The position numbers were made by a program, and so were the translations under genes. 64,000 bases of DNA from Lasioglossum baleicum (taxonomy: Eukaryota > Arthropoda > Insecta > Hymenoptera > Halictidae), in the NCBI RefSeq assembly GCF_051020765.1, contig NW_027469122.1:1-64000 (forward strand), given 5' to 3'. A model generated the notes under the pieces. It was not told the origin of the DNA and made no database searches. It saw nothing but the letters and a program-made list of their open reading frames with translations. Positions 58,947 to 64,000 of this stretch are shown one piece after another; the stretch's first letter is position 1; every line of letters begins with the position of its first letter.

Positions 58947-59888
58947 ATGCATGCGCATAAGTTAAATTACCTGCATACCGCCGTTTCCTCAAACTGTGTG
59001 CACATAACTGGCACTAGGAGAATCGCAGTGCCACCACTGCGAGGAGTCCCAGGACTCTGCGCGGCATACGCTGGAAGAATGTCCAGCGTGGTCGGCACCG
59101 CGCAGAGACCTAAGGGGCGTTATTGGGATGGACCTCCCGTTGCCGGTCGTGGTCGACCACATGATCGGCAGCGAGAGGTCAAGAGCAGTGATTGCCTCCT
59201 TCTGCGAGATTGTGATAACGCAGAAGGAGGCAGCGGAGAGGGAAGCCGACCCGCTTTCCGCAAGGAGGCTAGCATCGGCGGGGCAACCCCGACGAGGCCG
59301 ACGGCCCCCGTAAGGGGCCGCAGACGTAATGGCGGCGGTGGTACTACTTAGTACTTCCACCGCCGCCAAGGGGGGCTGGCCGTTAAGGCGCCACCGAGGT
59401 GGACAGGTCGCGGGGGGCGAGGTGGAGCAATAATCCCCTCCCCCCCTCTCTACAAAGATGCGACCTGTCGGTCGACCCCCCTCCTTTTATTTTATAATAT
59501 TTCATTTTACTCTATATTATAAATTTTATCATTATCTTTTATTACCCTTTATTTTGCCCCCCTTCTTATGTTTGTTGTGTTTTGTCCATTGTATTTATTT
59601 ACTTATTATTATTTATTTATTTAATGACTTTTATTTTATCTATTTTATCTATACACCCTTTCATTTACTGATTTTATCTTTTATTTTATCATATTTTTAA
59701 GTTTTATGCGGGTTGACCAGGGGGGTGGGACGGGGGGAGGGGACAGACGCGTGCCGGAACTCGCCTCTGTCCCCTCCTTGTCGCGTGCGGAAAAAAATAC
59801 AATGCAGCGTGTACGAGTATTTGCACATGTATAAAAATCGGATGGCGCGGTAACAAAAATTCAAAATTATACAGCACAGGTTGCAGCA
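58947..59888 (+). repeat. Monomer 60 (942 bp)
   Basis: gtgtgcacataac, SRAVI and the 6-bp deletion; aggagaatcgc private. Confidence 0.95.
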
Positions 59889-60836
59889 ATGCATGCGCAT
59901 AAGTTAAATTACCTGCATACCGCCGTTTCCTCAAACTGTGTGATCATAACTGGCACTAGGAGGGTCGCAGTGCCACCACTGCGAGGAGGCCCAGGACTCT
60001 GCGCGGCATACGCTGGAAGAATGTCCAGCGTGGTCGGCACCGCGCAGAGACCTAAGGGGCGTTATTGGGATGGACCTCTCGTTGCCGGTCGTGGTCGACC
60101 ACATGATCGGCAGCGAGAGGTCAAGAGCAGCGTTTGCCACCTTCTGCGAGATTGTGATAACGCAGAAGGAGGCAGCGGAGAGGGAGAGGGAAGCCGACCC
60201 GCTCTCCGCCAGGAGGCTAGCATCGGCGGGGCAACCCCGACGAGGCCGACGGCCCCCGTAAGGGGCCGCAGACGTAATGGCGGCGGTGGTACTACTTAGT
60301 ACTTCCACCGCCGCCAAGGGGGGCTGGCCGTTAAGGCGCCACCGAGGTGGACAGGTCGCGGGGGGCGAGGTGGAGCAATAATCCCCTCCCTCCCTCTCTA
60401 CAAAGATGCGACCTGTCGGTCGACCCCCCTCCTTTTATTTTATAATATTTCATTTTACTCTATATTATAAATTTTATCTTTATCTTTTATTACCCTTTAT
60501 TTTGCCCCCCTTCTTATGTTTGTTGTGTTTTGTCCATTGTATTTATTTACTTATTATTATTTATTTATTTAATGACTTTTATTTTATCTATTTTATCTAT
60601 ACACCCTTTCATTTACTGATTTTATCTTTTATTTTATCATATTTTTAAGTTTTATGCGGGTTGACCAGGGGGGTGGGACGGGGGGAGGGGACAGACGCGT
60701 GCCGGAACTCGCCTCTGTCCCCTCCTTGTCGCGTGCGGAAAAAAATACAATGCAGCGTGTACGAGTATTTGCACATGTATAAAAATCGGATGGCGCAGTA
60801 ACAAAAATTCTAAAATATACAGCACAGGTTGCAGCA
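59889..60836 (+). repeat. Monomer 61 (948 bp)
   Basis: gtgatcataac class as monomer 47. The tail switches to ggcgcagtaac and ctaaaatatac, as in monomer 62. Confidence 0.95.
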
Positions 60837-61801
60837 ATGCATGCGCATAAGTTAAATTACCTGCATACAGCCGTTTCCTCAAACTGAGTGTTCATAACTG
60901 GCATTGGGAGGATCGCAGTGCCACCACTGCGAGGAGGCCCAGGACTCTGCACGGCATACGCTGGAAGAATGTCCAGCGTGGTCGGCACCGCGCAGAGACC
61001 TAAGGGGCGTTATTGGGATGGACCTCCCGTTGCCGGTCGTGGTCGACCACATGATCGGCAGCGAGAGGTCAAGAGCAGCGATTGCCTCCTTCTGCGAGAT
61101 TGTGATAACGCAGAAGGAGGCAGCGGTGAGGGAGAGGGAAGCCGACCCACTCTCCGTCAGGAGGCTAGCATCGGCGGGGCAACCCCGACGAGGCCGACGC
61201 CCCCCTGAAAGGGGCCGCAGACGTAATGGCGGCGGTGGGACTACTTAGTACTTCCAACGCCGCCAAGGGGGGCTGGCCGTTAAGGCGCCCCCGGGGTGGG
61301 CAGGTCGCGGGGGGTGAAGTGGAGCAATAATCCCCTCCCCCCTTCTACAAGGATGCGACTTGCCGGTCGACCCCCCTCCTTTTATTTTATAATATTTCAT
61401 TTTATTCTATATATATTTTATATTTTATATTATAAATTTTATCTTTATCTTTTATTCCCCTTTATTTTGCCCCCCTTCTTATGTTTGTTGTGTTTTGTCC
61501 ATTGTATTTATTTACTTATTATTATTTATTTATTTATTGACTTTTATTTTATCTATTTTATCTATACACCTTTTCATTTATTGATTTTATCTTTTATTTT
61601 ATCATATTTTTAAGTTTTGTGTGGGTCGACCAGGGAGGTGGGTCGTGGGGAGGGGACAGACGCGAGCCGGAACTCGCCTCTGTCCCCTCCTTGTCGCGTG
61701 CGGAAAAAAATACAATGCAGCGTGTACGAGTATTTGCACATGTATAAAAATCGGATGGCGCAGTAACAAAAATTCTAAAATATACAGCACAGGTTGCAGC
61801 A
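60837..61801 (+). repeat. Monomer 62 (965 bp), long subfamily
   Basis: tgagtgttcat, Glu to Val (gcggtgagg), ERGRRRN ending, tccaacgccgcc. Confidence 0.95.
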
Positions 61802-62766
61802 ATGCATGCGCATAAGTTAAATTACCTGCATACAGCCGTTTCCTCAAACTGAGTGTTCATAACTGGCATTGGGAGGATCGCAGTGCCACCACTGCGAGGA
61901 GGCCCAGGACTCTGCACGGCATACGCTGGAAGAATGTCCAGCGTGGTCGGCACCGCGCAGAGACCTAAGGGGCGTTATTGGGATGGACCTCCCGTTGCCG
62001 GTCGTGGTCGACCACATGATCGGCAGCGAGAGGTCAAGAGCAGCGATTGCCTCCTTCTGCGAGATTGTGATAACGCAGAAGGAGGCAGCGGTGAGGGAGA
62101 GGGAAGCCGACCCACTCTCCGTCAGGAGGCTAGCATCGGCGGGGCAACCCCGACGAGGCCGACGCCCCCCTGAAAGGGGCCGCAGACGTAATGGCGGCGG
62201 TGGGACTACTTAGTACTTCCAACGCCGCCAAGGGGGGCTGGCCGTTAAGGCGCCCCCGGGGTGGGCAGGTCGCGGGGGGTGAAGTGGAGCAATAATCCCC
62301 TCCCCCCTTCTACAAGGATGCGACTTGCCGGTCGACCCCCCTCCTTTTATTTTATAATATTTCATTTTATTCTATATATATTTTATATTTTATATTATAA
62401 ATTTTATCTTTATCTTTTATTCCCCTTTATTTTGCCCCCCTTCTTATGTTTGTTGTGTTTTGTCCATTGTATTTATTTACTTATTATTATTTATTTATTT
62501 ATTGACTTTTATTTTATCTATTTTATCTATACACCTTTTCATTTATTGATTTTATCTTTTATTTTATCATATTTTTAAGTTTTGTGTGGGTCGACCAGGG
62601 AGGTGGGTCGTGGGGAGGGGACAGACGCGAGCCGGAACTCGCGTCTGTCCCCTCCTTGTCGCGTGCGGAAAAAAATACAATGCAGCGTTTACGAGTATTT
62701 GCACATGTATAAAAATCGGATGGCGCGGTAACAAAAATTCTAAATTATACAGCACAAGTTGCAGCA
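61802..62766 (+). repeat. Monomer 63 (965 bp), long subfamily
   Basis: By eye identical to monomer 62 over the first ~840 bp. It then differs with gaactcgcgtctg and gcagcgtttacg. Confidence 0.95.
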
Positions 62767-63730
62767 ATGGATGCGCATAAGTTAAATTACCTGCATACCG
62801 CCGTTTCCTCAAACTGTGTGTTCATAACTGGCACTGGGAGGATCGCAGTGCCACCACTGCGAGGAGGCCCAGGACTCTGCGCGGCATACGCTGGAAGAAT
62901 GTCCAGAGTGGTCAGCGCCGCGCAGAGACCTAAGGGGCGATATTGGGATGGACCTCTCGTTGCCGGTCGTGGTCGACCACATGATCGGCAGCGAGAGGTC
63001 AAGAGCAGCGTTTGCCTCCTTCTGCGAGATTGTGATAACGCAGAAGGAGGCAGCGGAGAGGGAGAGGGAAGCCGACCCCCTCTCCACCAGGAGGCTAGCA
63101 ACGGCGGGGCAACCCCGACGAGGCCGACGCCCCCCTGTAAGGGGCCGCAGACGTAATGGCGGCGGTGGGACTACTTAGTACTTCCACCGCCGCCAAGGGG
63201 GGCTGGCCGTTAAGGCGCCCCCGTGGTGGGCAAGTCGCGGGGGGTGAGGTGGAGCAATAATCCCCTCCCCCCCTCTACAAAGCTGCGACCTGCCGGTCGA
63301 CCCCCTCCTTTTATTTTATAATATTTCATTTTATTCTATATATATATTTTATATTCTATATTATAAATTTTATCTTTATCTTTTATTCCCCTTTATTTTG
63401 CCCCCCTCCTTATGTTTGTTGCGTTTTGTCCATTGTATTTATTTACTTATTATTATTTATTTATTTTTTGACTTTTATTTTATCTATTTTATCTATACAC
63501 CTTTTCATTTATTGATTTTATCTTTTATTTTATCATATTTTTAAGTTTTGTGCGGATGACCAGGGGGTGGGTCGGGGGGAGGGGACAGACACGATCCGGA
63601 ACTCGCCTCTGTCCCCTCCTTGTCGCGTGCGGAAAAAAATACAATGCAGCGTGTACGAGTATTTGCACATGTATAAAAATCGGATCGTGCGGTAACAAAA
63701 ATTCTAACTTATACAGCACAAGTTGCAGCA
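62767..63730 (+). repeat. Monomer 64 (964 bp), long subfamily
   Basis: atggatgcgc start, tccagagtggtcagcgcc, AFASF, LSTRRLATAG and VRGRRRN ending. Confidence 0.95.
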
Positions 63731-64000
63731 ATGCATGCGCTTCAGTTAAATTACCTGCATACCGCCGTTTCCTCAAACTGTGTGTTCATAACTGGCACTG
63801 GGAGGATCGCAGTGCCACCACTGCGAGGAGGCCCAGGACTCTGCGCGGCATACGCTGGAAGAATGTCCAGAGTGGTCAGCGCCGCGCAGAGACCTAAGGG
63901 GCGTTATTGGGATGGACCTCTCGTTGCCGGTCGTGGTCGACCACATGATCGGCAGCGAGAGGTCAAGAGCAGCGTTTGCCTCCTTCTGCGAGATTGTGAT
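63731..64000 (+). repeat. Monomer 65 (partial, cut by window end)
   Basis: atgcatgcgcttcag start as in monomers 40 and 57. The relic is open from 63792 to the window edge within the QKE region. Confidence 0.93.

Larger units (their letters stand above)
38742..64000 (+). repeat. Satellite array block C (monomers 38 right part to 65), includes a long-monomer subfamily
   Basis: The array continues to the window end and beyond. This block contains ordinary 941-948 bp copies plus a diverged subfamily of 960-966 bp (monomers 39, 54-56 and 62-64). The long copies have an expanded tatata/ttttata tract in the AT-rich spacer and a different 3' end of the coding relic. Monomers 62 and 63 are an almost perfect tandem duplicate. 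Confidence 0.96.

Noticed and set aside
1..64000. CRISPR-like regular repetition
   Set aside because: The unit is about 946 bp of continuous homologous sequence with no short repeat plus unique spacer arrangement and no cas genes.
1..64000. rDNA intergenic spacer or R1 insertions in 28S genes
   Set aside because: No rRNA sequence and no recognisable 28S R1 target is present between monomers; a spacer origin cannot be excluded beyond the window.

Overview
The whole 64 kb window is one head-to-tail satellite array on the + strand, interrupted twice by a Helentron-like transposon. I see no intact cellular gene, rRNA, tRNA or CRISPR array. The host is probably an arthropod, most likely an insect. 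The monomer carries the C-terminal zinc-finger tail of an R1-clade non-LTR retrotransposon, a clade found mainly in arthropods, and the interrupting elements carry an eukaryotic Pif1-type helicase remnant. Hymenoptera would fit, but nothing here proves it.

Monomer layout, using the monomer at 4-949 as reference: (a) about 60 bp of leader; (b) a 103-codon GC-rich fragment of an R1-like ORF2 C-terminus with a C-X2-C-X8-H-X4-C finger; (c) a GC-rich 3' flank with strong hairpins; (d) an AT-rich, T-biased spacer of about 240 bp; (e) a G-rich block with a G-quadruplex motif and a long hairpin; (f) a short segment with a TATA-like run leading into the next copy. Counting the start motif atgcatgcgc gives 65 monomers: 62 complete and uninterrupted, two split by transposons, and one cut by the window end. 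Most are 933-949 bp. A longer, more diverged subfamily of about 960-966 bp lies mainly in the last 11 kb and in one copy just after the second transposon.

Regions: 1-30835 array block A (monomers 1-33 left part); 30836-32418 Helentron-like copy 1; 32419-37198 array block B (monomers 33 right part to 38 left part); 37199-38741 Helentron-like copy 2; 38742-64000 array block C (monomers 38 right part to 65).

The array is a mosaic of monomer classes arranged in nested higher-order repeats (two, three and five monomers), with marker mutations shared at exact offsets. That is the pattern expected from repeated unequal exchange. The retrotransposon fragment contains premature stops, stop losses, a frameshift and many replacement changes, so it is read as a relic and not as a gene. 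The two Helentron-like copies share terminal structure and a helicase lesion, so they came from one non-autonomous family and inserted into different positions of the monomer.
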